Assembly: GCA_963995525.1 (NCBI GenBank)
Contig: OZ023209.1
Coordinates: forward strand, 14,508,568 to 14,572,567
Origin: Escarpia spicata
Taxonomy: Eukaryota; Annelida; Polychaeta; Sabellida; Siboglinidae
Reading direction: 5' to 3'
DNA length: 64,000 bases
Positions 10,681 to 22,458 of this stretch are shown here, piece by piece. Position 1 is the stretch's first letter. The number at the start of each line of letters is the position of its first letter. The notes under the pieces are model-generated. The model ran no database searches. It saw only the letters and a program-made list of their open reading frames with translations, and was not told where the DNA came from. The position numbers and the translations under genes were made by a program.

Positions 10681-12842
10681 TCCTGCAGGAATGACGTCCA
10701 GGCGTGTCCGTTCAACGGCGGCCCGTTGTCTGACTTCACGACCTCTGGGTAGCCAAGAAGGCTAAACACATCGTCGACCACAGGGATCACCGTCTCTGCT
10801 GAGATACTCCTCACGACCTTTACTACTGGGAAGCGCGAGAACTCATCCACCATTACTAGTAGATATTCTCCAGTGGGAAGTGGCCCGCAGAAGTCTATGC
10901 TGATCTCCAGCCATGGACCTCTTGGTAGTGTCGACATCGTCAGTGGTTGTGTATCTCGACGTGTAGTATTCGCCTGACACGGAATGCATCGTTTAACTGC
11001 TTCTTCTACCGCCGCGTCGATTCCGGGGAACCACACTTTCGAGCGTAGTAATGCCTTTGTTTTGGACATTCCTTGGTGTCCCTCATGCGCTAGATAGATG
11101 ACGCGTTTCTGTAGAGTGCTAGGAATGACAATCTGGTAGTCTCGCATCACCAAAGCAGCACTCTCGTTGACTGTCAAGGCGTCTCTCACTTTGTTGTAGC
11201 TGCACAGACTCTCATAGTTGACGTCGGTTCCCTGATACTGTACAATCTCATGCCATTTGCTCGTCTGCACTAGCTTGATGACAGCCTGAAGTGTTGCGTC
11301 TTTGGCCGTTTCTCGCTTCACCTCCTCGACAGTCAGTGCAATCGGTGTTGCAACGGAAGCTAGTGCGTTCACATAATGTTCTGCCATCTGCTGTTCACGG
11401 CTCTGTTTGATGTTTGATTTGGCCGTGTGCCGGGACATGTAATCAGCGGGATTGCTGACGCCGGGACGATACTTTATGATCATGTTGTAGGGCTGGAGGC
11501 GTAGTCCCCAACGTTCGATCCGCAGTGGAGGCCTTGCCTTCTGCCAGATGGCCTCAAGAGGCTTGTGGTCGCTGATGACCGTGAATCTAGGCGCACCCTG
11601 GATGAACCTGTTGAAGTGCTCGCACGCCCAGACTACAGCCAAAGCTTCGCGCTCTGTTTGACTGTAGCGCGTCTCGACATTGGTCAATGCCCTACTAGCA
11701 TATATGACGACACGCTCCTCCTGGACCAGCAGTGCTGCTAACCCGACTGGGCTTGCATCGACCACGATCTCGATGTCCTTCTGCATGTCGAAGTATGCAG
11801 TTGTTGCTGACTTCTCTAGACTAGCTTTCACCCTCTGGAATGCTGCTGCCTTCTTCGCACCCCATCTCCATTCCGTAGTCTGCTTTGTGAGCTCACGCAA
11901 GGGCTCAGTGATGGTTGCAAAGTTCTTTATGAACCTGGCGCTGAACTGCGCCATGCCCAAGAACGAACGAACCTCGGATGCGTTCTGCGGCTCCTTAGCC
12001 TCGTGAAGGTCAGCTACCTTCTTCGGGTCGGGTGAGACTCCCTCGCTAGAGAATACAAGCCAGAAAAACTCAATTTTCCTTTTTCCAAACTCGCATTTCT
12101 CCAGGTTCGTTGTGAGTCCCGCATTCTGAAGTCTGTCTAGCACGTCATTCAGTGCTTTGTTGTGAGCACTCTCGTCAACACCGAAGACCGCGATGTCGTC
12201 GCTGATATTGACGGCTCCTGCCACCCCTTCTATGACTGTCTGAATCTCGTGCTGAAATACCTCAGCGGCTGCGTTTATTCCGAACGAGAGTCGCTTGTAC
12301 TGGTACAGGCCCACATGCGTTGAGAATGTCGTTATGTAACGACAGGATGGGTGTAATACCAATTGATGGTATCCTGACCGCAGATCGATCTTACTGAAGA
12401 CGGTCGCGCCATTGAACTTTGTGATCAGCTCGTCTAAGGTTGGCGTCACGTGTCGCGTACGCAGAATGGCCTTGTTTGCCGCTCTCATGTCAACACACAG
12501 CCTGATTTCCTCCGGTTTCTTTGGTTTAGGCGGCGTCACCACTCTAGATACCCACTCGGTGGGGCCTGACACTTTTTCTATTATGTCAGCGGCTTCCAGT
12601 TTGGCGATTTCCTTCGCGACCTTCTGCTGTTGGTGAAACGGAACACGATTGTGTCTCACTGCGACAGGACATACCGATTTGTCGATGTGAAGTTTTACCT
12701 CCACGCCCTTCAGACAACCAATGCCAGCCAACAATTTGGGAAAGCGATTGATCACGTTCTGACCGTACTCGTCCGAGCCTATGACTCGACACACGCCGAC
12801 TCGTAGAAGACCCAGCGACTCCGCTGTCGCCTTGCCCAGCAA
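10620..12842 (-). pseudogene. Gypsy B pol (RT-RNase H-integrase), internally deleted
   Basis: A single long frame of about 740 residues with most motifs intact. RT has an RLCVDMRAANKA block and catalytic NISDDIAVFG. RNase H has VVDASPVGL and RYSQTEREALAV. The integrase zinc finger spans HEGHQGMSK...CIPCQA, and the core has IDFCGPLP and VKSDNGPPL. The frame ends just after ITPLW, before the conserved Glu of the DDE triad, because of a deletion. Upstream it runs into the foldback junction, so the protease is separated from it. RT chemistry looks intact, integrase does not. Confidence 0.85.
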
Positions 12843-13064
12843 TGGCGTAAGTAGTAATAGAGGTTAAGTACGATCTACGGTGGCGCGCCCTGGGGGAAAT
12901 CCTATGTTAAGAGATACGGATTTCCCCCCAAGACGCTCCAAACCCTTTCCCGCCAATTATGCAAATGAGGTCTTTGGAGCGTCTCGGGGGGAAGTGCAAT
13001 TGACCAATCACGAGCGAGCTGGGCCTTGTGGGCGTGGTTAGTTATGTAAATGAGCTTGGAAAAG

Positions 13065-13285
13065 TATTTCCGATCCCATGTTAAAGGATAGGGATTTTCC
13101 CCATGTTAAAGCATAGGCCATTTTTATCGCAAAGGTATCCGACCACTTTTCGAATTTTTATCCCCTGTTAAAGCTTAGGCCATTTTTATCGCAAAGGTAT
13201 CCGACCACTTTTCGAATTGTTATCCCGTGTTAAAGCATAGGCCCTTTTATCGCAAAGGTACGCGACCACTTTTTGAATAAAATAA
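13065..13285 (+). repeat. Short tandem block in foldback arm
   Basis: Three copies of a unit containing TTAAAGCATAGGCC..TTTTATCGCAAAGGTA..CGACCACTTTT, about 60 bp each. The mirror block is at about 23385-23560. Confidence 0.85.
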
Positions 13286-14210
13286 AATATACCGAACACC
13301 ATTTGAATATGTCACACACGAGATTGCTTGACCCGTAGGTCCAGGCTCTGCCTAGGGGCCGAGCCTTTATTTGTTTGACTATGACACGTCGAAAATGTGG
13401 TGTTATAATAGGGGTAATGTATAACAAAAGGGTTATAAATTCAGTGGAGACCGTTTTGTCTGAAGTAATGTATACGAAATGTAGATTACATATAGGACTA
13501 TGTTATACCAGAGCCTATAGCCTCGTTTTGTTTTGTTTTTCGAACAGAGCGACCATTTTGGAATTAGCCCTTTGGTGTATGTTACAAAAACCCCTACTCG
13601 AGACGTGTCTGGACACGTTTGTTTGTCGCAAGCACGCGCACCCTATATGACGTCATGGTATGCGCTGTAATTTTGTACACGAAGTGAGTTGGTCAAACAC
13701 GTAGTGCTTTGGTTAGACCTTGTGTTGAACTTGCGCGTATGTAATGTAATCCCTTCATGTGACGTCAATTAAATAAGTAACTGCGCATGTGCAATAGTAC
13801 CTATTGTTATATGTCCCATAGGTTGTGGACCATTTGATTAGGTGTAGGACGCTCCTAGTCTATACATTTACAACTTTACCATAGGTCCAAACCCGATAAA
13901 GCATAGCCAATGACATAGCCATAGGCCTAAGCCTAAGCCAGGCTTAGCCTAAGGGGGCTAAACTTAAAGGCTATCTGGCCTACAGCGCATAACCACGAAC
14001 AAACAACTTACAAACACTGACAAACAACTTACAAACAAAGAGCACCGATTTCAGAGGACAAACTACACATGCACAGATCAGATGATAGATTAGAAAAGTC
14101 AAACACGGACTGACGAGTAGAATGTACACATTCGAGTGATGTTTGCTGTAAGATAAAACCTGTGCATTTGAGTTGTTCTTCAGTTTGTTTCGACGCGAGA
14201 AGTGTGAAAT

Positions 14211-14348
14211 ATGGCTCCAAAGATAACAACGAAAGGTGTTAGATCGGCCAGGGGACAAGAACCACTGGCAACGAAGGACGGAGATCCAAAAAATTCCATC
14301 ATTAGTAAGAGGTCAAAGGCGGTGATGAGATACACCAGCACGGGCTAG
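14211..14348 (+). CDS. Small conserved-length ORF in left arm, unknown
   Basis: ATG at 14211 to TAG at 14346-14348, 45 codons, Lys/Arg/Ser-rich, beginning MAPKITTKG. The mirror arm keeps an ORF of identical length at 22458-22321 (reverse strand). Too short for a function call; it may be chance, or a first exon. Confidence 0.2.
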   Translation: MAPKITTKGVRSARGQEPLATKDGDPKNSIISKRSKAVMRYTSTG

Positions 14349-14708
14349 GTTCTCTACACGGCAAATCTAGAAACAAAACGGCTCTTTTCAGAGCCAACCC
14401 CATTTTCACAAAAGAGAATAATGCTAAATGAATTCGGATAAATATGTTTGTGTATAGTTCAGTACAGAGATGATAGCCAGTTATGTCTGTGTGTAGTTCA
14501 CTAGAGACGTTACATGGTAAGGTCTGTGTATAGGTCACGAATAAAAATTGCGTTCAACATTATTATTAAATAAATAAACACGCTATGGTGTAACAGTATT
14601 TGTCAGAATATCATAGTACTTACCGACGGTCACAGTGGGTATCCTGTTTGTAAACTGTTTTGAAGGGGTATTCCCTATTCAAGCCTTATCTATTTAAATA
14701 AACACGCT

Positions 14709-14891
14709 ATGAGTGATGCACAATGGCGACTCGATCGTCTTGATACCAAAGAGCCTATATCAATAAAAAGACAGCGCAGTCCTCGCTATCTTCATTGTTC
14801 GAGGAAAGTGAAGCGTTATGTTAGAACAGTACAGACACATAATAACCTCCCAGACAAGATGTACCAGTATCTATATAGTTTACCGTATTAA
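14709..14891 (+). CDS. 60-residue ORF in left arm, unknown
   Basis: Begins MSDAQWRLDRLD and ends YQYLYSLPY. The predicted peptide is identical to that in the right arm (21960-21778, reverse strand). Basic and without recognisable domains. Because the arms are near identical at the DNA level, peptide identity alone does not prove coding. Confidence 0.25.
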   Translation: MSDAQWRLDRLDTKEPISIKRQRSPRYLHCSRKVKRYVRTVQTHNNLPDKMYQYLYSLPY

Positions 14892-15229
14892 GGGTCAAGT
14901 GTACACATGTCCATTAGAACGTTTTTTTATCCTTTTTCGTACTATAGTATTTAAATTCGTGCTTCTTCGGTAAAACCTTCGAAACCGACTTCTGTCGTAA
15001 AACAAATAACCTGGCATGGGTAATCGAAAATGAACTCATAGATTCATACATATATACATCAACAGATGAGACTACGACCGAGATGTGTCACGAAACTTCG
15101 GATGTCACGAGACAAGAGACGGGACTATGACCGAGATGTGTCACGAGACTTCGGATGACACGAGCCAAGAGACGAGACTACGACCGAGATGTGTCACGAT
15201 ACTTCGGATGACACGAGCCAAGAGACGAG

Positions 15230-16828
15230 AATATTTAACAAGATTTAACAAGATTGCCAACCAGAAAATTACTCTGGACGGCAGTTGGACAAGGAAGCCG
15301 TTTGGCTTATCGAGAGTCCAATACTTTTTATCTACATGTATCCCGCATTTTTAAAGTGTATGTCGATTTTATTTTTAAACATATTCACGCTACTAGCACC
15401 AACACAATCAGGAGATAATCTGTTCCATTCATTTACAGTCCTTTGTGAGAATGAGAACTTTCTGATATCTAATCTACACTGCTCCTTTACTAATGTAGCT
15501 TCATGTCCTCTGGTCCTTCTATCTTTCTTAACTGAGAAAAAAATGTTTCTATCAATATTTTCATAACCATTCAATATTTTAAACACTTCTATGTGATCTC
15601 CTCTCAATCTCCTGGTCTCTAGTGTTGTTAAACCACATTCTTTTAGGCGTATTTCGTAACTAAGATCTCTCAGATTTGGTATCATTTTACTCGCTCTCCT
15701 CTGTACTCTTTCTAGCATATCTATGTCCTTCTTGCGATATGGCCTCCATGCTTGTATACAATATTATAAATGAGGTCTCACTATTGTTTTGTACAGCGGT
15801 ACTATGAATTCTTTTTTCTTATACGCTATATTTCGCCTAATTAATCCAAGGATTTGATTTCCCTTTGACGCTGCAATTCCGCACTGCTCTGAAACCTTCA
15901 TATCAGCACTAATGGTTAACCCTAAGTCCTTTTCTTTTACAGTAGTACTTAGAACAGTACCCCCCATTTTATATTTTACCTCTTCATTCCCATGACCTGT
16001 GTGGAGGCATTTACATTTCCCAAAATTGAACATCATTTGCCACTTTTCAGACCATTTGATCAACCTATCAAGATCATCTTGTAAATGCTGTCTGTCTCCA
16101 TCACTTTTAATCCTTCTAAACACTTTTGTATCATCCGCACATTTTAACACCTTGCTTGTTATATCATCGTCCAAATCGTTGATATATATTAAGAATACTA
16201 TAGGTCCTAGTACTGATCCCTGTGGTACCCCACTCAATACCGATTTCCAGTTTGAAGCCTCCCCATCAACTACTACACGTTGTCTTCTGTCATTCAGCCA
16301 TTTTTCTATCCAGTTTATTATACCATTTCCTATGCCATGGGCCTTTAGCTTAAGGAGTAATCTTTGATGTGGTACTTTGTCGAAAGCTTTTTGAAAATCT
16401 AAATAGATGATATCTACTGGTGATCCCTCATCTACCCACCTAGTGATGTCTTCCAAAAAACATAACATATTTGTTAAGCATGACCTCGCTTTTAAAAACC
16501 CATGTTGAGATGGGTTTATCAAGTTATGTTTAACAAGAAAATCCACCATGTGATCTTTAATTAGTCTTTCTAATAATTTGCAAATCACTGATGTTAAACT
16601 CACTGGTCTATAGTTCTCTGACTTGTTTCTCGAACCTTTTTTAAATAACGGTATAATGTTTGCCTCTTTCCATTCTAAAGGAACCACTCCCTCTTCTAAT
16701 GACAAATTGAAAACTGTTGCAAGCGGTGCGCTAATTTGTTCTACAATTTCCAATAGTAGTTTGGGCGGAATCCCGTCCACTCCAGGTGATTTATTATCCT
16801 TCATAGCCCTTATTTTCTTAGCTAAATA
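15230..16828 (-). mobile_element. CR1-like LINE inserted in the foldback left arm
   Basis: Reverse-strand RT frame from 16804 to 15764: SPGVDGIPPKLL, NYRPVSLTSV, a YLDFQKAFDKVPH block, GVPQGSVLGP, and a catalytic box read CADDTKVF with both Asp present. A stop at about 15762 separates this from the C-terminal part (15718-15332) with a LERVQRRA block. The 5' end is truncated and the 3' end lies near 15230. The right arm lacks this insert, so it arrived after the inverted duplication formed. Confidence 0.85.
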
Positions 16829-17262
16829 TGACCGAGATGTGTCGCGAGACTTCGGATGTTACGAGACTAAGGATGTCACATCACACGAGAGTACGGACGA
16901 GACAAGAGATATGTCACGAGACTTCGAATGACACATCACACGAGACTACGGATGTCACATCACACAAGATTACGGATGATACATCACACGTTATGTCACG
17001 AGACTACGGATGTCACAGCACACGAGAGTACGGCCGAGACAAGAGATATGCCACGAGACTACGGATGACACATCACATAAGACTCAGACCAACTAGTTGC
17101 GTAAACGAAACAGAAACTTAGACGATTACGCTACACGAATCGAACTATAGACACGAGTTGTACAAACGAAACACGAAACTTAGCCGAACACGTGACACGA
17201 ATCGAACTCAGACCAACTAGTCAGACAAACGAAACACTTTAGTTTGACCAACGCGCTGCACA
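16829..17262 (+). repeat. Degenerate CACGAGACTACGGATG repeats in foldback arm
   Basis: Irregular reiterations of a motif like CACGAGACTACGGATGTCACATCA, also present at 15065-15230 on the other side of the LINE and mirrored at 21350-21600. A related stretch occurs in the Polinton at about 32268-32315. Confidence 0.7.
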
Positions 17263-17700
17263 AAGTTGTCAATTCGACGTGTTATCGCGTAAGATTCCGT
17301 CAAAAAGATGGAATTCCAGGCAATTCGACGTGTTATCGTGTAAGATTCCGTCAAAAAGATGGAATTCCAGACAATTCGACGTGTTATCGCGTAAGACTCC
17401 GTCAAAAAGATGGAATTCCAGACAATTCGACGTGTTATCGCGTAAGATTCCGTCAAAAAGATGGAATTCCAGGCAATTCGACGTGTTATCGCGTAAGATT
17501 CCGTCAAAAAGATGGAATTCCAGACAATTCGACGTTTTATCGCGAAAGATTCCGTCAAAAAGATGGAATTCCAGGCAATTCGACGTGTTATCGCGTAAGA
17601 TTCCGTCAAAAAGATGGAATTCCAGACAATTCGACGTGTTATCGCGTAAGATTCCGTCAAAAATATGGAATTCCAGGCAATTCGACGTCTTATCGCGTCA
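17263..17700 (+). repeat. 51-57-bp minisatellite, about 8 copies
   Basis: Unit contains CGACGTGTTATCGCGTAAGA then TTCCGTCAAAAAGATGGAAT. Mirrored by about 9 copies at 20680-21170. Long open frames in all phases here are repeat artefacts. Confidence 0.95.
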
Positions 17701-18160
17701 AACCCCTCTGTTTTTAGTGTCGGTAGTACTCAGAACTTTTTTAGTGTCGGTAGTACTCAGAACTTTTTAGTGTCGGTAGTACTCAGAACGTTTTAGTGTC
17801 GGTAGTACTCAGATCTTTTTAGTATCGGTAGTACTCAGAACTTTTTAGTGTCGGTAGTACTCAGAACTTTTTAGTGTCGGTAGTACTCAGAACTTTTTTA
17901 GTGTCGGTAGTACTCAGAACTTTTTAGTGTCGGTAGTACTCAGAACTTTTTAGTGCCGGTAGTACTCAGAACTTTTTTAGTGTCGGTAGTACTCAGATCT
18001 TTTTAGTGTCGGTAGTACTCAGAACTTTTTTAGTGTCGGTAGTACTCAGGACTTTTTAGTGTCGGTAGTACTCAGAACTTTTTAGGGTCGGTAGTACTCA
18101 GAACTTGTTAGTGTCGGTAGTATTCAGAACTTTTTAGTGTCGTAGCACTCAGAACATTTT
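17701..18160 (+). repeat. 26-27-bp minisatellite, about 17 copies
   Basis: Unit is close to TTTTTAGTGTCGGTAGTACT followed by CAGAAC. Mirrored at 20115-20670. Three more copies lie at the extreme right junction (23715-23776), next to the gypsy protease. Confidence 0.95.
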
Positions 18161-18965
18161 ATTTAGCCGAACACGTGACACGAATTGAACACAGTAAGGA
18201 CAACCACCTGACAGGACTTCATTCAAGAGGTGACCATCAAGGTTCCCAACAGCACTCAACGGATACCAATGTAATTAGTCAGAGTATTGCCATTTACCGA
18301 CCACGACAGATCTCTATTCGTGGACACACTTCCGGGAATACCCGAAGCACAGAGGCCGCCATGACAATCAAGTAACTTCCGGTGTGACATCACTTCCGAC
18401 GTAGCGTCCCTAGTATAGGCTGCCATAGCAAACGAATTTGAAAACTTCTATGACCGAAACACTAAACTATATACAATAGTTTTCGGCGTCATCTCATTTG
18501 CATAACCAATCAGACCGAACGTACATCACGTGACTTCCCTTAACACAAAAAACTGTGCACGTCCATGAGAGGCGACATTCGACGCCACCTGTTATGGCTG
18601 TGTATATAGTATATATGGTGTAGCGTCACCTAGTGGATAATTGAAGTACTACCCTACACGATAGCGCCATCTAGCGGGTAAAAATATATAATTATACCCT
18701 AGTGTATAATCGGAGTACTTCGTCACATGATGACCAAAGACAGCGGAAGCGTAGAGGCCGCCATGACAGGTCGCCATGTCATTAAAATAACTTCCGGTAC
18801 TTCATTACTTCCGGCGTAGCGTCCCTAGTAGAGGCCGCCATGACAGTCAAGTGACTTCCGGTATGACAACACATCCGGCGTAGCGCCCCTAGTGGATAAT
18901 CGGAGTACTACGTCACACGATGGCGCCATCTAGCGGGTAAAAATATATAATTAGGTTAGCTAGAG

Positions 18966-19084
18966 AAAAAAGTTGGGGTTAACCTCGCGAAAATTTGGTT
19001 GTATAAATGTTCAGAAAATGTTATGTTTTTGTCCTAGAGGGACAAAAACATTAAATTTTCGCGAGGTTAACCCCAACTTTTTCC
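18966..19084. repeat. Central hairpin of the foldback
   Basis: AAAGTTGGGGTTAACCTCGC near 18970 pairs with GCGAGGTTAACCCCAACTTT near 19060. Inside it a GTTTTTGTCC/GGACAAAAAC stem closes the loop. This is the symmetry axis of the arms. Confidence 0.9.
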
Positions 19085-20114
19085 GTCTGATTGATTATGC
19101 AAATGAGATGACGCCGAAAACTAGTGTATGTAGTTTAGTGTTTCGGTCATAGCAGTTTTCAAATTCGTTTGCTATGGCAGCCTATACTAGGGACGCTATG
19201 TCGGAAGTGATGTCACACCGGAAGTTACTTGACTGTCATGGCGGTCTCTGTGCTTCGGGTATTCCCGGAAGTGTGTCCACGAATAGAGATCTATCATGGT
19301 CAGTAGATGGCGATACTCTGACTAATTACATTGGTGTCCGTTGAGTGGCGTCGAATGTCGCCTCTCTCATGGACGTGCACAGTTTTTGTGTTAAGGGAAG
19401 TCACGTGATGCACGTTCGGTCTGATTGATTATGCAAATGAGATGACGCCGAAACCTAATAAGTGTTTGGTGTTTTCTTTATCCGACAACTTTGATTCTTG
19501 TCACACGCTGATCTAAGTGTTTGGTGTTTCGTTTGTCACAGAATCCTGCTAGTTTGTTACACATATACATAACAAGCTAAAGTCTCCGTGCTGAACTACA
19601 CAGATACGTCACTGGCTAACGTCTCTACTGAACTACACACAGACATTACCAGCTAACGTCTGTAGTGAACTACACACAGCCATAACAGGTGGCGTCGAAT
19701 GTCGCCTCTCATGGACGTGCACAGTTTTGTTGTTAAGGGAAGTCACGTGATATACGTTCGGTCTGATTGGTTATGCAAATGAGATGACGCCGAAAACTAG
19801 TGTATATAGTTTAGTGTTTCGGTCATAGAAGTTTTCAAATTCGTTTGCTATGGCAGCCTATACTAGGGACGCTACGTCGGAAGTGATGTCACACCGGAAG
19901 TTACTTGATTGTCATTGCGGCCTCTGTGCATCGGGTATTCCCGGAAGTGTGTCCACGAATAGAGATCTGTCATGGTCGGTAAATGGCAATACTCTGACTA
20001 ATTACATTGGTATCCGTTGAGTGCTGTTGGGAACCTTGATGGTCACCTCTTTGAATGAAGTCCTGTCAGGTGGTTGTCCTTACTGTGTTCAATTCGTGTC
20101 ACGTGTTCGGCTAA

Positions 20115-20670
20115 ATAAAATGTTCTGAGTGCTACCGACACTAAAAAGTTCTGAGTACTACCGACACTAACAAGTTCTGAGTACTACCTACCCTAAAAAG
20201 TTCTGAGTACTACCGACACTAAAAAGTCCTGAGTACTACCGGCACTAAAAAAGTTCTGAGTACTACCGACACTAAACAGTTCTGAGTACTACCGACACTA
20301 AAATGTTCTGAGTACTACCGACACTAAAAAGATATGAGTACTACCGACACTAAAAAGTTCTGAGTACTACCGACACTAAAAAGTTCTGAGTACTACCGAC
20401 ACTAAAAAGATCTGAGTACTACCGACACTAAAAAGTTCTGAGTACTACCGACACTAAAACAGTTCTGAGTACAACCGACACTAAAAAGTTATGAGTACTA
20501 CCGACACTAAAAAAGTTCTGAGTACTACCGACCCTAAAAAGTTCTGAGTACTACCGACCCTAAAAAGTTCAGATTACTACCGACACTAAACAGATCTGAG
20601 TACTACCGACACTAAAAATATCTGAGTACTACCGACACTAAAAAAGATCTGAGTACTACCGACACTAAAA
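20115..20670 (-). repeat. 26-27-bp minisatellite, right-arm copy
   Basis: About 21 copies of a unit reading GTTCTGAGTACTACCGACAC followed by TAAAAA, the reverse complement of the array at 17701-18160. Copy number differs between the arms. Confidence 0.95.
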
Positions 20671-20679
20671 ACAGAGGGG

Positions 20680-21170
20680 TTTGACGCGATAACACGTCGA
20701 ATTGCCTGGAATTCCATATTTTTGACGGAATCTTACGCGATAACACGTCGAATTGTCTGGAATTCCATCTTTTTGACGGAATCTTACGCGATAACACGTA
20801 GAATTGCCTGGAATTCCATCTTTTTGACGGAATCTTACGCGATAACACGTCGAATTGTCTGGAATTCCATCTTTTTGAAGGCATCTCACGCGATAACACG
20901 TCGAATTGTCTGGAATTCCATCTTTTTGACGGAATCTTACGTGATAACACGTCGAATTGCCTGGAATTCCATCTTTTTGACGGAATCTTACGCGATAACA
21001 CGTCGAATTGTCTGGAATTCCATCTTTTTGACGGAATCTTACGCGATAACACGTCAAATTGTCTGGAATTCCATCTTTTTGACAGAATCTTACACGATAA
21101 CACGTCGAATTGCCTGGAATTCCATCTTTTTGACGGAATCTTACGCGATAACACGTCGAATTGACAACTT
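20680..21170 (-). repeat. 51-57-bp minisatellite, right-arm copy
   Basis: About 9 copies, the reverse complement of the array at 17263-17700. One unit carries diverged bases (AAGGCATCTCACGCG, about 20878). Confidence 0.95.
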
Positions 21171-21777
21171 TGTGCAGCGCGTTGGTCAAACTAAAGTGTT
21201 TCGTTTGTCTGACTAGTTGGTCTGAGTTCGATTCGTGTCACGTGTTCGGCTAAGTTTCGTGTTTCGTTTGTACAACTCGTGTCTATAGTTCGATTCGTGT
21301 AGCGTAATCGTCTAAGTTTCTGTTTCGTTTACGCAACTAGTTGGTCTGAGTCTCATGTGATGTGTCATCCGTAGTCTCGTGGCATATCTCTTGTCTCGGC
21401 CGTACTCTCGTGTGCTGTGACATCCTTAGTCTCGTGACATAACGTGTGATGTATCATCCGTAATCTTGTGTGATGTGACATCCGTAGTCTCGTGTGAGGT
21501 GTCATTCGAAGTCTCGTGACATATCTCTTGTCTCGTCCGTACTCTCGTGTGATGTGACATCCGAAGTCTCGTGACACATCTCGGTCGTAGTCTCATCTCT
21601 TGATGTATCTATGTATATATGTATGAATCTGAGTTCATTTTCGATTACCCATGCCAGGTTATTTGTTTTACGACAGAAGTCGGTTTCGAAGGTTTTACCG
21701 AAGAAGCACGAATTTAAATACTATAGTACGAAAAAGGATAAAAAAAACGTTCTAATGGACATGTGTACACTTGACCC

Positions 21778-21960
21778 TTAATACGGTAAACTATATAGAT
21801 ACTGGTACATCTTATCTGGGAGGTTATTATGTGTCTGTACTGTTCTAACATAACGCTTCACTTTCCTCGAACAATGAAGATAGCGAGGACTGCGCTGTCT
21901 TTTTATTGATATAGGCTCTTTGGTATCAAGACGATCGAGTCGCCATTGTGCATCACTCAT
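21778..21960 (-). CDS. 60-residue ORF in right arm, unknown
   Basis: Mirror of 14709-14891 with the same 60-residue product. Function unknown; coding status unproven. Confidence 0.25.
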   Translation of the reverse strand: MSDAQWRLDRLDTKEPISIKRQRSPRYLHCSRKVKRYVRTVQTHNNLPDKMYQYLYSLPY

Positions 21961-22320
21961 AGCGTGTTTATTTAAATAGATAAGGCTTGAATAGGGAATA
22001 CCCCTTCAAAACAGTTTACAAACAGGATACCCACTGTGACCGTCGGTAAGTACTATGATATTCTGACAAATACTGTTACACCATAGCGTGTTTATTTATT
22101 TAATAATAATGTTGAACGCAATTTTTATTCGTGACCTATACACAGACCTTACCATGTAACGTCTCTAGTGAACTACACACAGACATAACTGGCTATCATC
22201 TCTGTACTGAACTATACACAGACATATTTATCCGAATTCATTTAGCATTATTCTCTTTTGTGAAAATGGGGTTGGCTCTGAAAAGAGCCGTTTTGTTTCT
22301 AGATTTACCGTGTAGAGAAC

Positions 22321-22458
22321 CTAGCCCGTGTTGGTGTATCTCATCACCGCCTTTGACCTCTTACTAATGATGACATTTTTTGGATCTCCCTCCTTCGTTG
22401 CCAGTGGTTCTTGTCCCCTGGCCGATATAACACCTTTCGTTGTTATCTTTGGAGCCAT
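22321..22458 (-). CDS. Small ORF in right arm, unknown
   Basis: Mirror of 14211-14348, again 45 codons, with a few substitutions (for example around 22372-22384) but no frame break. Coding status unproven. Confidence 0.2.
   Translation of the reverse strand: MAPKITTKGVISARGQEPLATKEGDPKNVIISKRSKAVMRYTNTG

Larger units (their letters stand above)
12930..18966 (+). repeat. Foldback left arm
   Basis: Reverse complement of the right arm. Outermost paired segment is the CAAGACGCTCC..CCCTTTCCCGCC stretch at 12938, matched at about 23676-23710. Identity is very high: the small frames at 14211 and 14709 keep the same lengths in the other arm. Confidence 0.85.

Noticed and set aside
10202..10765. 187-residue + strand frame
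   Set aside because: Antisense to the gypsy B integrase region, which shows clear motifs on the other strand.
12845..12875. Foldback start AGTAGTAATAGAGG resembling the Polinton end AGTAGTAAAGGAG
   Set aside because: The right end shows no matching inverted copy and no 6-bp duplication, so the likeness may be chance.
15332..15718. Separate small gene with a LERVQRRA start
   Set aside because: It is the C-terminal part of the CR1-like RT, separated from it by a single stop.
17244..17770. Three long open frames (147-163 residues) over the minisatellite
   Set aside because: They are periodic translations of the 51-57-bp repeat in several phases; the same occurs in the mirror arm at 20612-21216. 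No sign of a real protein.
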